Of a stretch of DNA of 64,000 nucleotides, positions 63,995 through 64,000 are shown piece after piece; positions within the stretch are counted from its first letter, which is position 1; every line of letters starts with the position of its first letter. Source of the DNA: JADKAV01 sp037045455 (GTDB lineage Bacteria > Actinomycetota > Actinomycetes > S36-B12 > UBA10799); contig JBAOIN010000005.1 of assembly GCA_037045455.1 (NCBI GenBank), positions 124,001 through 188,000 of the forward strand, in the 5' to 3' direction. A program made the translations under genes and the position numbers. The notes under the pieces were generated by a model. The model was not told the origin of the DNA. It made no database searches and saw only the letters and a list, made by a program, of their open reading frames with translations.

Positions 63995-64000
63995 ACTACC

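Overview
The window is a high-GC stretch from an actinobacterium. The evidence is a WhiB regulator, a 6C RNA, the actinobacterial Tad/DUF4244 pilus cluster, a tmsAB-type 10-methyl fatty acid pair, a K+-independent HppA pyrophosphatase, a MarP-type protease and frequent GTG starts with 1-4 bp gene overlaps. From about 18 kb to 63 kb the gene order follows, as I recall it, the M. tuberculosis stretch from holB/topA through Rv3654c-Rv3662c, acs, Rv3669-ephE-marP-nth-crp, to the two Get3-like ATPases, whiB4 and ponA2. I cannot name genus or species. Several genes here (tmk, the SEC-C protein, tmsAB, nhaA, the RsiG homologue) are not at this place in Mycobacterium.

Layout. 1-5.6 kb: a decayed IS3-type transposase end, then an accessory glycan block (membrane protein, methyltransferase, polyprenol-phosphate-type glycosyltransferase, PIG-V-like mannosyltransferase) ending at a tRNA-Thr(CGU). 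5.7-14 kb: secreted and surface proteins, a broken DUF222/HNH gene, a secreted zinc metalloprotease, small membrane proteins, a lipoprotein hydrolase, a patatin-like lipase and an SGNH hydrolase. 14-23.5 kb: an acyl-ACP-reductase-like protein, an SMP-30-like protein, holB-tmk and topA, all on the minus strand. 23.9-30.7 kb: an 833-codon-class SEC-C protein, a PLP decarboxylase-MFS pair, an ATP-grasp gene and a minisatellite made of copies of a terminator hairpin. 30.7-38.7 kb: hppA, an RsbW/RsbV-like pair, the Tad pilus locus and a 6C RNA. 38.8-45.5 kb: a HAD phosphatase, tmsA-tmsB, an ABC1 kinase-like gene, a degenerate Fic protein and a truncated IS3 element. 45.6-64 kb: acs-nhaA-holin-like-epoxide hydrolase-like, marP-Nudix-nth, RsiG homologue-crp-GT87, an MBL-Nudix-RidA-DUF4177 operon, two Get3-like ATPases, YceI, whiB, ponA2 and a TetR regulator.

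The genes cover cell-envelope building (ponA2, GTs, tmsAB), envelope and acid stress (marP), proton and sodium handling (hppA, nhaA), acetate use (acs with nearby crp), surface pili (Tad) and developmental or redox regulation (RsiG homologue, WhiB, anti-sigma pair).

About fifteen highly conserved genes are broken by single-base indels, often at short G or C runs, while the protein continues cleanly in the next frame. I read these mostly as sequencing or assembly errors and annotate each such gene over its full span. The most interesting signals are the RsiG-type anti-sigma factor with two c-di-GMP motifs, the terminator-derived 61-bp tandem array, a triple TTGA-N4-TCAA operator before yceI, a TTTACC-N4-GGTAACAA site shared by hppA and ponA2, and several families of palindromic intergenic repeats.
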